Shown piece after piece: positions 1 through 9,540 of a DNA stretch of 15,063 nucleotides; position 1 is the first letter of the stretch; the number at the start of each line of letters is the position of its first letter. The position numbers and the translations under genes are program-made. Source of the stretch: Discostella pseudostelligera (taxonomy: Eukaryota > Bacillariophyta > Thalassiosirophyceae > Thalassiosirales > Thalassiosiraceae); contig JALLBK010000860.1 in assembly GCA_036940085.1 (NCBI GenBank), forward strand, positions 2,426 through 17,488, written 5' to 3'. The notes under the pieces are model-generated. The model saw only the letters and a program-made list of their open reading frames with translations, made no database searches and was not told the origin of the DNA.

Positions 1-80
1 AATAAATGAAATCCAACGCATCTCCAACTCGTCTCAACTCGTGCACTCATCATCATTAATTCGACCAAATATAAATAACC

Positions 81-2744
81 ATGACGACCGCTTCAACGAA
101 TAGCAATAGCAACAATCCCACCCTCACCGAGCCCTTCCACAATGACCAATTCGAGTCATTGCCACATGTCCCATGCGTCTCTCTATTCCATCGTTCTGGA
201 CGTGTCGGCTGCGGCACCTACGGGCATCAGGTGATGAATGGACGATTGTTGCATTGGACCAGCGTCGTCAGTGTCAGTTATACCGATGATAATGATCAAG
301 ATGAAGCATCGTCGTCGAACAATAAGGGTACTATGCCACCCTATGTGGCAGTCATGGACGAAGTGAGCTACACTTCTACGAACATTGCCAAATTGATAAA
401 GTATGCGTCGCAATATACTGCTAGAAACGAGTACGGGTCAACAACAACTACCCCTGTGGAAGAGGCAGAGGTTGTGCCTGGTAGTGATCGAGCAATGCGT
501 GGGGTGTTGGTCTTGAAATCCTCCTCCTCCTCTGCTACTGATTCTGCAGAGAATAATGGTGTGTCTGATTTGACATCACCCGAACCATCGACGCCCCAGG
601 GACAGTATACCCCCTCGGGACAACTTACGGTGGGGAATGCCTACCCTTGGAATGTCCACAGCAATGATAACGATGGAGAAGAAAAGGAGGGATTAATCAA
701 TCTCGACATGTACGGTATACCCACTGCCTACATTTACGATGTGTCCACGGTCAATTATCTACGATCTGTGGCCATGGAACAATCGGAATCACTTGTCGCT
801 CAAGATCAGACTCAGGCGGCATCGGCAGGAGCAGGTGCAGGAGAGGCCTATCCATCCATCATTGCCGAATTCAACTATTACATGGGTCCAGGTGGACTTG
901 TCGATGATAATGGAAATAATGTCTACACTTCCAAAACATGTCTAGGGTGGAAGGATACCAATGGAGAGTGGAGTCCACAGTGTGCTCCCTTGGGTGGGAA
1001 TAGCATTTGGGCTACGGCGGGTTCTCCCGTTGCTTTGGAGTATGGCGCTGGTAACAACAACAATGCCAAGAAACCAACGATACTCATCTCCACCTCCATC
1101 GATTCTACATCCATGTTCCATGATCTCAGTCCTGGTGCTTCCAATGCTGCTTCGAATATACTCACATTACTCATGGCATCTCATTTACTTGGATCAACAG
1201 TATCGGATGCTACATTGGATACACTGTATGGAAAGATTGCATTTGCATTCTTTCAGGGAGAGAGTTATGGGTATTTGGGTTCACGACGATTTGTCAAGGA
1301 TGTGGTTGATGGATTTACGTGCGATGGTGGTGAGGAGGGTGTGTCAAGTGTGTTCAAGACGAAGAGTCCTACAGCCATACCACGGGCATGTTTGCATCCC
1401 TTGCGATCGGACTTGACCTTTCAGAATTTAGGTACTATTCATGGAATGATTGCGGTAGATCAAGTGGGCGCTTTGGGTGGGAGTAAGAACATGTATGTTC
1501 ATGGTGGTGAGACTACAGATGGTGGTGCCGGCATGGCAGCATTCTTATCCAATGTCGTGGTAGAGCTATCATCGAGTGATAATAATGGAGGCGATGGCTA
1601 TACCGCCCAGGCATCGTCGGTAGGACAGCAGGATGATGGTACCGTGCCCTTGCCCCCCACACCACTCTCGTCTCTTGTTAAGATATCGGGTTCGTCCATT
1701 GGCGGGATTGTTCTTTCTGGATACGATGATGCTTTTGTTGCCAATTCGGTATACCATTCTCATTTGGATTCCACTACTACTTCCTCATCCAAACTGGTGA
1801 GTATTGATAAAGAGGCCATTGCAAGTGCAGCGACATTACTTGCACGAGCTGCCGTGGCGGCAGCCTATCAAGATGAGGATAATGGAGTGGACTATGAAAC
1901 CGCGGCAGCCTATGCAGTAAAACTTCTCCCAAATGCTGTCGATTCTACCTCGGATATATTTACAAAACTGTACAATTGTCTATTCGAGGATGGGAATTGT
2001 GAAACGTTCTTATCCTATGGAGAAGTAGAGCGTGAGAATGATGCATTACGGACAGGAGTGGATTTGGGTATGGGTGTGCCACTTGGGACTCCACCCAATT
2101 ATTACGTGAGCATATATGAATCGTCGAATGGACAGGCGTTTGTCCGGGCTAGTGGAAAGTATTATGGATCATTGTCGCCTGGTGAAGCGGGTGAGGATGG
2201 CGAGGTTGTGAAGAATTATGGGGAGGATGAGACGGATGCATTCTTGGTCCGTCCGACATTGTTGGAGATGTCGGTCTTTGGGTTGTTGAATGATTTCTTG
2301 GGAAGAGGATCCTTCGTGGCAAGTAGTGCTAGTGGTGATGATGAATCAGCAACAACACCTAGCCTTACCAAATGCAAGGTTAGTAGCGATTGCTCCTCCG
2401 TGTCATACTGCTCCACTTCGAACTCGGCAGCTGTAACACCCACCTGCGCGGGAGGATCCTGTGTCTGTGGCTCACGATCGCACTACCATCCTGCATTGGA
2501 TGAGGCATTGTCTCCAGCGACTAATGCTCGACCGGGGAGGTTTGTTGTCAATGACAATGACGAGGGTGTTAGTGCATTGTATGCAGAACCGTATTGGTCG
2601 CATTACGTGGGTGTGCGCATCTACAATGATGCAGGAACTACCCCGGGAGTTTACGCCGCAGTCATTGGCTCGTTATTGGCATTGATGTGTATGGCGATTG
2701 TCGTGAATATGAAGAAGAAATTAGTGAAGGAAAAGGTCTATTGA
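81..2744 (+). CDS. NCSTN: Nicastrin-like gamma-secretase subunit (N-terminus possibly incomplete)
   Basis: Single open frame of 887 codons. Nicastrin is the large glycoprotein subunit of the membrane protease gamma-secretase, with its bulk in the lumen/exoplasm, where it gates substrates. Seen here: an N-terminal VPCVSLFHRSGRVGCGTYG stretch like the start of mature nicastrin; GESYGYLGS at residues 393-401, matching the family GE(T)FDYIGS motif with Glu394 and Tyr398 kept and the Asp replaced by Gly; a PLPPTPLSSL..GIVLSGYDDAF segment like the aminopeptidase-fold C-part; an eight-Cys cluster near residues 767-800; and one C-terminal membrane helix (about 854-876) followed by a short basic tail, the usual topology. 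The length is somewhat above animal nicastrins (about 700), with Ser/Asn-rich insertions. The first 25 residues are polar and show no signal peptide, which the family needs. In-frame stops lie just upstream of the ATG, so a secretory leader would have to come from an upstream exon spliced in, for example at the TAG near 101-109. No internal intron is needed. Confidence 0.9.
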   Translation: MTTASTNSNSNNPTLTEPFHNDQFESLPHVPCVSLFHRSGRVGCGTYGHQVMNGRLLHWTSVVSVSYTDDNDQDEASSSNNKGTMPPYVAVMDEVSYTSTNIAKLIKYASQYTARNEYGSTTTTPVEEAEVVPGSDRAMRGVLVLKSSSSSATDSAENNGVSDLTSPEPSTPQGQYTPSGQLTVGNAYPWNVHSNDNDGEEKEGLINLDMYGIPTAYIYDVSTVNYLRSVAMEQSESLVAQDQTQAASAGAGAGEAYPSIIAEFNYYMGPGGLVDDNGNNVYTSKTCLGWKDTNGEWSPQCAPLGGNSIWATAGSPVALEYGAGNNNNAKKPTILISTSIDSTSMFHDLSPGASNAASNILTLLMASHLLGSTVSDATLDTLYGKIAFAFFQGESYGYLGSRRFVKDVVDGFTCDGGEEGVSSVFKTKSPTAIPRACLHPLRSDLTFQNLGTIHGMIAVDQVGALGGSKNMYVHGGETTDGGAGMAAFLSNVVVELSSSDNNGGDGYTAQASSVGQQDDGTVPLPPTPLSSLVKISGSSIGGIVLSGYDDAFVANSVYHSHLDSTTTSSSKLVSIDKEAIASAATLLARAAVAAAYQDEDNGVDYETAAAYAVKLLPNAVDSTSDIFTKLYNCLFEDGNCETFLSYGEVERENDALRTGVDLGMGVPLGTPPNYYVSIYESSNGQAFVRASGKYYGSLSPGEAGEDGEVVKNYGEDETDAFLVRPTLLEMSVFGLLNDFLGRGSFVASSASGDDESATTPSLTKCKVSSDCSSVSYCSTSNSAAVTPTCAGGSCVCGSRSHYHPALDEALSPATNARPGRFVVNDNDEGVSALYAEPYWSHYVGVRIYNDAGTTPGVYAAVIGSLLALMCMAIVVNMKKKLVKEKVY

Positions 2745-2921
2745 AATTAAATTCTACATGGAACAACGATCTCTATTGTATTACTCTTTCGTTCTCTCCA
2801 AGTAATCGATAAATGTTCACTATTGATACACCTGACTTCCGTTGAGAAACTTGAACGATCGAATGATGTGATGATCCCACTCAAATGCGCATCAGATAGT
2901 ATGGACTTCATTACTATTGCG
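2745..2921. other. Convergent intergenic spacer (nicastrin / TLDc 3' ends)
   Basis: 177 bp between two stop codons facing each other. It must hold both 3' UTRs and both polyadenylation regions. It is AT-rich next to the nicastrin stop, but I see no unambiguous AATAAA in the expected place for either gene. Bases 2926-2920 on the minus strand read like a weak donor (CAG|GTAACG) at the TLDc stop codon, so a further 3' exon cannot be fully excluded. Confidence 0.5.
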
Positions 2922-5085
2922 TTACCTGCCGTATGGAGACGAGGAGCCCATGTTCCCATATGGCGACGAGCCAGCGACGGGATTCATCATGTTAGCATAC
3001 TGCCACGCGGACCGATCGACCTCATTCTCATCATTCCGTCCGATGCGACGATAGAAACGATCTTGGCTCAAATCATCCGCCTCGAACAATTGGTGGTCGC
3101 TCCTCCCTCCGAAGCTAGCTCCAATAGACGAGGAAGAGGTCATGCTGGACGATATCGACTCGCGAGCGAAGTAGACACTCATTTCCGATTTCTGAGCATC
3201 CGATACTGTGTCGGCCGACGTAAATCCCCAAACCTCCAAGTTCTTGACGTCGAAGGTCACGCCACCATCCACATTATCGATATTCAATCGATGACTAGAT
3301 AGATTGGAATTTCCAAAAGTTGCACTAGGAGAGGTCGTGCCGTGAAGCAAATATTTGTCCAATGCCAATCCAAAACCGTAATTGACAATATCTTCCAAAA
3401 CGACCGGGGGTGCGTCATCATCATCGAGGGGTTGAGATTGCTCGCAACCACCGCTGTTACCACCAACTCCACCTCCACCCAACGCGAGCATATCCCTTGT
3501 ACAAAGCTGGACGTAATCATTGCTTCCATTGTACGGGTAGACATCGATCTCGGACTCGAGCTGCGCCTGCTCGAACAGACTATGGACTGGTGTATTCCTA
3601 TTTGATCTCATCCTCCAAAGAAATGATTCTCCCGTACCATAAAATCCACTACCAAAACTATTCCCATTCGGACGATGACGACGACAAGTCCACGGTGAGG
3701 ATGTGAATGATCCAAACACATCTCCGTTGGTAGTCTCAATGGCAAGCACTGTATGAGTTGCCGCCCGACAGTACCGACGCAATATGTCGAGGCTGGCACC
3801 ATCTCGTACCAATGAATATTTAAGCCAATAATTGCAGCTCGATAGGTGATCGGGTACGAAATTTAGTAGACTATCCATCAATGGCGGACTGAGGACATGT
3901 GGTAGCGCGGAGGCATCGTAGGCGTTTGTGCCGAGGATTTTGAAAGGCCGTGGTCGATCATCATCGTCGTCATCATCATCATGGGCGACACTATCCTCCT
4001 CCTCCTCGGCAACTTGATATCCGAACTCGGGTGCATATTCATCATGCAATACCTCCCATGCGTCATAATGATCGAAGCCACCCTGACTGGAGTTCCATGA
4101 GGAAGCAGACGATTCGTCGTGTATGGTGCCCACCTCATTGTCTGATTGGATATTATGGAAGTCGTCGTCCTCATCCCCATCACTGTAGTTGTAGTCATTG
4201 CCGCTGATATTCTCAACAGTATCATTCTTCAAGTCGGTGTTGGTGTTGACCAAAAGCGAAGAGTCGTTATCGAGCGCATCGCCATTAGAATAGTCTTCGT
4301 TCCTTCCACAACCTACATTCACTACCCGCACACCACCACCACCACCACCTCCTTCATCTTCAACTCGTTGATCCCCAATATTGTCATTGCCAATAATANC
4401 GCACACCACCACCACCACCACCTCCTTCATCTTCAACTCGTTGATCCCCAATATTGTCATTGCCAATAATATTCCTGTTGTCGTTACTATTGTTGCCATC
4501 GTCGTTGTAGTCCATGTCATCCTTTTCAAGTTGTGCACCAGAGCTCCGTTCCCTTCGTTGCCAAAATCGACGTGTACGCATTCCCCGTTGGCCCCCTCCT
4601 CCTCCTTCCCCTCCTGTACTCCTCCTCCTTCTCGCATCATCTCCTCCACCCGATCCTCGATGTCGTCGTCGTATAATTCCATGATGATATGCCTTCCATA
4701 ATTCCGAATGCGCTACTACCTCCTTTCCTTCTTCTTTGGCTGCTATTGTCGGATGCTGCTGGGCGGGGGTGCTGCTCCTTCTTCGTTGCCTTGAATCTCG
4801 TTCGGACGACGCAATAATATCCTCCAAAGCCGAAGACGACGATGATGACGAAAATAACAGTCCAGCAATGGGGAGGGAGAATAGAATCTCATCATTCAAT
4901 GTTGCAGACGCATTCATATCACCATCGTTGTCAAACTCGCCCTCGTCGATGTTGGTGTTGGGAGGGAGGTCAATTAGCAGATGAGATAAAAATGTTCGTT
5001 CGACTTCGGAGAGGGATGCCTGACGTTCAAAATAGGGGTGATGACGTTGATGACGTTGATGACGATGGCGAGGGTTGTTATTCAT
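2922..5085 (-). CDS. TLDc-domain protein, frame broken by an N and a 72-bp duplication
   Basis: Read from the ATG at 5085, preceded by an in-frame TGA at 5103-5101. The upstream part (5085 to about 4400) and the downstream part (about 4470 to 2922) lie in different frames and overlap in sequence at 4327-4471. Removing the single N at 4399, or the N plus one 72-bp copy, joins them into one frame of 720 or 696 residues. On the 696-residue numbering: a His/Arg-rich start, a Ser run, an Arg/Gly-rich stretch, a Gly run, an acidic region with an eight-Asp run, then a TLDc domain at about 377-597 (LLNFVPDHLSS, WLKYSLVRDGASL, VFGSFTSSPW, FGTGESFLW-like, YGFGLALDKYLLHGTTS, NLEVWGF), and a Ser/Gly tail with two SSPYG copies. 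TLDc proteins of the OXR1/NCOA7 type protect against oxidative stress and bind V-ATPase; that is family knowledge. The role here is inferred. No catalytic residues are claimed. Head-to-head with the channel gene. Confidence 0.85.
4327..4471. repeat. Perfect 72-bp direct duplication separated by one N
   Basis: Bases 4327-4398 and 4400-4471 are identical over 72 bp, with the single ambiguous base N at 4399 between them. Each copy holds a run of CAC/ACC triplets that codes for a seven-Gly run on the minus strand, followed by about 16 codons of unique sequence. The N shifts the frame of the TLDc gene by one. A 72-bp exact overlap at a one-N junction is what an unmerged contig overlap looks like (it would equal k-1 for k=73). 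A real in-frame duplication of 24 codons with a spurious N also fits. Confidence 0.95.
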
Positions 5086-5104
5086 GGTGAGGGTTGTTAT
5101 TCAT
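5070..5104. repeat. 16-bp direct repeat over the TLDc start codon
   Basis: GAGGGTTGTTATTCAT occurs at 5070-5085 and again at 5089-5104, a 19-bp period with a 3-bp spacer. On the minus strand each copy starts with ATG and encodes M-N-N-N-P. The inner copy (ATG at 5085) is the start of the TLDc gene. The outer copy (ATG at 5104) is out of frame and stops after eight codons at 5080-5078, so the duplication creates a very short upstream ORF overlapping the main start. Confidence 0.85.
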
Positions 5105-5574
5105 TATTCTATTTGTGCTATTACTCTGCATCTGTGGCGGGTTGATATTGCCAGATTCATGATGTCGATGTGGTTGATACTGATGATGTCGGACGTCATG
5201 GTCACAACTTCATGGTGCACCGTTGTCAGTTATTATTGTCAAGCGATATCATGATGTTGCTGTGTTGTGCGAACTCCTTCTCTCTTCTCCTTTTCGCGAG
5301 TACCCCCCCCTTCCCTTCCCGCGCTTTTTTTACAGACGGAATATTACTACCTATTCACATACGAAATCCTATGTTGAATTCATAAGGCGGAATTTTCACA
5401 TTTTAAAATCACATTTTTAAATTAATAAAGATACTTAAGGGAAATCGAGAGAAACTGCACCTCGTGACGTCACAGGGAGCTTCGTTCTTCAATCTCGACG
5501 CGCCAACACAAAAATGTTACTTCTGGAGCTTACTGGTTGTTTTACGCGCGTCGAGGTTCATATTTTTGGCAACC
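5086..5574. promoter_or_regulatory. Divergent (head-to-head) promoter region, TLDc gene and ion channel
   Basis: About 490 bp between the two start codons, with no convincing long gene inside. It holds an ACGTCA site (5193-5198), a pyrimidine-rich run ending TTTTTTTACAG (about 5303-5335) that has the form of a 3' splice site for a possible 5' UTR intron of the channel gene, an AT-rich block at 5397-5435, and the palindrome TGACGTCA at 5465-5472. Which strand each element serves is inferred from layout only. Confidence 0.55.
5465..5472. promoter_or_regulatory. TGACGTCA palindrome (CRE-type bZIP site)
   Basis: Perfect eight-base CRE palindrome 103 bp before the chosen channel start. In the diatom Phaeodactylum, TGACGT/ACGTCA elements respond to CO2 and cAMP through bZIP factors; that is established for other genes there. 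Function here is inferred. A second identical palindrome lies at 13946-13953. Confidence 0.5.
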
Positions 5575-5786
5575 ATGGTCGTGCATCCACTATCGCCGCG
5601 CTTACTACGACGGCAACGGCGTCGGCAACAGCGACGTCGGCAGCACACTTCCATGCCATTGGACGTGACCCTCTCTATAAGAGATGTTTGTTTTCGTCTC
5701 GTGGCCGCCAAGCAGCTACAGCAGGAGCAGGAGCAGCATTCTCCACCACCCCTTGCCATGGACGGCGGCGTCGGCAGCAGCACTGA
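5514..5786 (+). other. Overlapping upstream ORF ahead of the channel start
   Basis: An ATG at 5514, with A at -3, opens a 90-codon frame that runs past the chosen channel start at 5575 and stops at 5786. The product is Ala/Thr-rich and resembles nothing I know. If transcription begins upstream of 5514 this ORF would reduce translation from 5575. If the transcript begins between about 5520 and 5570 it is irrelevant. It is more likely a leader feature than a protein gene. Confidence 0.35.
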
Positions 5787-8700
5787 TGATGAACTTCATG
5801 ATTCGACGATCCTCCCTTGTTCTTCGCCGCAGCCACCATCCGTTCCACCAAGTCCTATAACACGTCATATCATTGGGCGGGTGCGAGCAATGAAATATGA
5901 CATTGAATCACGACGGCAGTTGCTGCAGCAGCAGGGAGGCGGTTTAGATGATTTTACTGTTACTGCTGGTGCTGCAGGCAGTAGCGGCGGCAGCGGTGGA
6001 GGAATACGGAGACATTCTTCCGCGTCACAACATCAAAATTATCGATCGCCGGTATCATTTTTTTCTCCAAGTTGCGATGATGATAATCATGTTGACGATG
6101 ACGAAACTACTGATGATGATCAAGATCTTAATGTCATCAGCAATTCTATGATGGACAACAATGAAGAAGGCAACGTTGGCGATTACTACAGTGTCAATTT
6201 GCGATGTTTTACGGGCACACTCCGTGTCTATTCACGATCCCAATCACCGCGAGATTTTAATCAAATGCAAACATCATCGGCAATAGCAAATCCAAATGCA
6301 CTTGCGAATGCAACAGCAACAACTCGATCGAAGGCAACAACTGCTAGAACAATGTCTGCTACAGACAGGGACATTTCGACACTTAAAGACGGTTGCAAAG
6401 ATGAGGATGAGGAAGATGACAACATCGAGGTAGTTCTCGAGCAAAATAAGGGATTTCGCACTTCTGACAAAGAGATTAACGTGGATGCTACTGCAGAACT
6501 ATCGGACGAATTGGAAAGTTCATCTAGCCGTCGACCTCGCTCGGTTAGATTTTCACTGCCACCTAGCAAGGAGGAGGGCAATAATGACGAAAATGTCCTC
6601 CGTGTATCAGAAAAGTATGATGAGGATGTGCTGCCACCGTCACCACCAGTAACCCAAACATCATCCTCATCCTCTCCCTCACTAGCACCACCTTGCAGCA
6701 CTACTGGCATAAGTCCTCAACCACCCAAGAAGGCACGAATGTCCTTCCTCCACTCCCCACCCTTATTTTCCTATGCCTCTCCACCTCGAAATCCCGCCGC
6801 CAAGGCTAAGAATATTGCACGTGAAACATCCACATTACTGGCGCGGTCAAGCAAACATGTTCTGCGGCAGGTGACCTTGGCTGGGAAAGATGCCTATGAT
6901 GCATTGAATGTGGAGGATCGGATAGGAATAACATCGTCATCATTGAGGTATTCAATTTCGTCATCGGCGATGAAGAGGAGGAGCAGTCTTGAGGATAATG
7001 ATAATGACGACGATGCTGATGAAATGGATGATGCGCAAGACACTGGGACGGAACTCCACCACGCGTGTGCATCTCATAGCCTCTCACGAATCCGGACTCT
7101 GCTCCTCAATGGCGGTGATGGTGGTAGTACGGGAGGTGGTACCATCGATGACCTACGAAAGTGTGATAGAAAAGGGAGGTTACCGCTTCATATATTCGTC
7201 AATAATCGGAGCCTCATTGAATCTGATCCGAAGGGATGCGAGGAGGTCGTCCTCGCCATGATCGATTGCATGGGTGGACCAAGCGTGATTGTACATAATG
7301 CCGATACACTATCTTCGTGCGGGTTGATCCCATTCGTCTACGTCCTTGGATCATGGGTGGAAAGATTACATCGCGGGGCAACGATGACGACGACAACAAC
7401 AACATTCGCAACTCATCTCGGTGGAGGTAGCGTATCGAACTTGGATAATAAACCACCTGCTGCATTAGACGCAGCAGCTCAGTCTTCGGACGATGGGAAT
7501 GCAAAATCATCGTCGTCGTCGGTGACGCTGGAAAAGTCTTCTTCTTCGTCGTCGTCGACATCTCCCTCCCGAAGGCGGGTCACTTACCGCTCCTTGTTAC
7601 CATCCTCTTTGTCGGCAAACGATACTACTTTGTCCAAATTGCAGTTCATACCGACTTCGGTGACAATATCTGTCCACGAGCGATGGGCTGTACGCTTGCT
7701 CTCTCGCCTCATTGATGAACATGTGGAAAACGTATGGCTTTGTGCCATGCTCACCAACACGAAAGAGGTCAAGGTGCGTGCGGTTACCTTCCTCAAGCTG
7801 CTGTCGAGGCTTACACTCACCGATTTGGCATCATCGAGTCAAAGTCCGGATCGGTTTAGCGCGAAAGAGATGGAGAGATTTACGACGCTTCAAGAGGAGA
7901 CCTTCCACGCCGTTTACGTAATGCCTGGGTTTGTACCCGCCGTTCTCGAATTGGGTGGTCTCACCATTGAGAATATCTCGACTACCAGCGTAATGCGATA
8001 CATCACCGACAGAACGATTCGAAAGGAGAGTGTATTCTTCGTCCTCATACTCGACTTCTTCTATTCGCTCTTCTTACTGATGGGATATCGGCTGAATGTG
8101 GAGTTCATATTGTTTTATCAGGATGTGAATGGGCCCGAGTATTACAATGAACATACTTACATTTCCACCTCCATACGGGGCATCGCGGGATACTTCTTCA
8201 TCAAGGAGGCTCTGACCTTACTTTCACTCTACATGACATCGCCTAAGCTCGCGAAACGGTACTGCACGTCGGTTTTCAACATCATAGACTTTGCTTCTGT
8301 GGCAATGCTCCTATTGACAGAAGGGGCATTAACTACGAACCCAAATCTTATTGACAATGAGGGCTTTGCAGCCAGTCTTACAGTGATCCTGCTGTGGCTC
8401 AAACTCATGGGTGCTTTCAAGATCCTCAACAGCGCCTTTGCATTATTCCTCACTGCAGTGGATGAGGTGATGAAGAAGGTCAAGTGGTTCCTGCTCTTTC
8501 TATTTATGATCACATTCATGTTTTCGGATGCAGCGCGAACAATCGTTGCAGCGCGAGGAGACTGTCGTGGCCGAATTGACATGGATCTCTATTTGATGGA
8601 TGAATTTTGCTCCGATAACCTGTTCAGCATCATCATCCGAATGTATTCCGTTGTTGTTGGAGATGTGAACTTACAGGATTTCCAGTCGTCGAGTGCCATG

Positions 8701-9411
8701 GTCGCCATCTTCGTACTATTCACCTTCTTCTCCATCATTATTATCTTGAATATCCTCATCGCAATTATTATTGATTCATATCAAGGTTCGAAGAAGGTGA
8801 GACTTCGAAGCTGATTTCATCTTCTACATGTTTGTACGTCATTAATGGCTGTTCCTTATTTGTACTTGGCCCGCTAGCGATCCAACCAAATCTTCAACCG
8901 AGCACGAATTGAATACGCAGCACATTTAGTTGCTAGAAAGCAATTCCTGACACCCAAGGAGCGCCCCGATTTTAACGTGGCAACGTACGCTCCTCTTTGG
9001 ATGCGACAACTTCTTCGTTCTATTTTTGTTCTGGTCGTTGCCGGGGCCTTGCTCACAGCCGAGTACGGCTTTTACGGTGCGATCGTCTTCCTGACTTATG
9101 AAAAACGAGATGATTACAGTATGATTCGCTCGGTTGTCATCGTGTATGTTTGCGTGGGAGCCATCTTCAACTTTTATATCATATCAGTTGCAACAATTAC
9201 ACTCTTTTCGCCGTATGCTCAACGCGACAAGTCAATGAAGTTGATCAAATTTGTAGTGTGGTGTCTCGAGGAGTCAGTGGCAATGTTCCATGGATTCCTG
9301 GGGTTCAACGCGGACAGAACAGTCGATCCTATCCAACAACGAATCGACATGTCTGAGGAGTATTTGAAGAAAACTGGCAACAACGCAAGTTCTCCAGCGC
9401 CGAAGCTCTAG
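5575..9411 (+). CDS. Ankyrin-linked TRP/polycystin-like ion channel (two exons)
   Basis: Joined 5575-8796 and 8878-9411, 1251 residues. The ATG at 5575 has a good context (ACCATGG); the frame is open upstream to about 5464 but has no other ATG. The N-terminal 480 residues are low-complexity (Arg-, Ser-, Asp-rich). Residues about 491-570 contain ankyrin-like pieces (GTELHHACASHSLSRIRTLL, GRLPLHIFVNNRSLIES). The channel core has hydrophobic segments near 819-840, 869-886, 900-918, 931-953 and 971-985, a pore-like stretch IIRMYSVVVGD (Gly1029-Asp1030), and a strong last helix near 1043-1068 ending in LNILIAIIIDSYQ, typical of Ion_trans/PKD channels. Exon 2 adds a basic helix (FNRARIEYAAHLVARKQFL) and two more hydrophobic segments near 1122-1145 and 1158-1180. 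It is probably a membrane cation channel. Ion selectivity and gating cannot be read from the sequence. The exact start is uncertain. Confidence 0.85.
8797..8877 (+). other. Intron of the ion channel gene (81 bp, phase 0)
   Basis: Donor AAG|GTGAGA and acceptor CCGCTAG|CGA, with a pyrimidine-containing stretch before the acceptor. Without splicing the frame stops at 8814, just after the last core helix. With it the frame continues 178 codons into a conserved-looking basic helix and two more hydrophobic segments. The length is a multiple of three, but the intron contains an in-frame stop. Confidence 0.85.
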
Positions 9412-9540
9412 AGAGGTTTGAAACTCTATGAGGACGGGGCAAACTACGATTGATTAATATGCATATTAGAGTATTGATTATAGAGATAGTTGCTGGCCAT
9501 TATTCGGGCTTACTTTTTATCACATCTACCTCGTCAACAG
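9412..9540. other. Convergent 3' spacer with a 14-bp palindrome
   Basis: 129 bp between the channel stop and the kinesin stop. It holds the perfect palindrome TAATATGCATATTA at 9455-9468. Both transcripts must end here or overlap. I see no clear AATAAA signal. The palindrome may be chance in AT-rich DNA. Confidence 0.5.

Noticed and set aside
68..76. TATAAATA just before the nicastrin ATG as a core promoter
   Set aside because: It is only a few bases from the ATG, so transcription set by it would start inside the coding sequence; AT-rich leader is more likely.
961..1416. 151-codon alternative frame within the nicastrin gene
   Set aside because: It is an overlapping frame without homology, explained by the real gene's codon composition.
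3950..4207. Plus-strand His/Arg-rich open frames opposite the TLDc gene
   Set aside because: They mirror the Asp-rich repeats on the other strand, have no recognisable domain, and overlap a gene with clear homology.
7500..7560. TCG/TCT triplet runs as a possible microsatellite of interest
   Set aside because: They encode Ser runs in the channel linker, common low-complexity coding sequence in this window.
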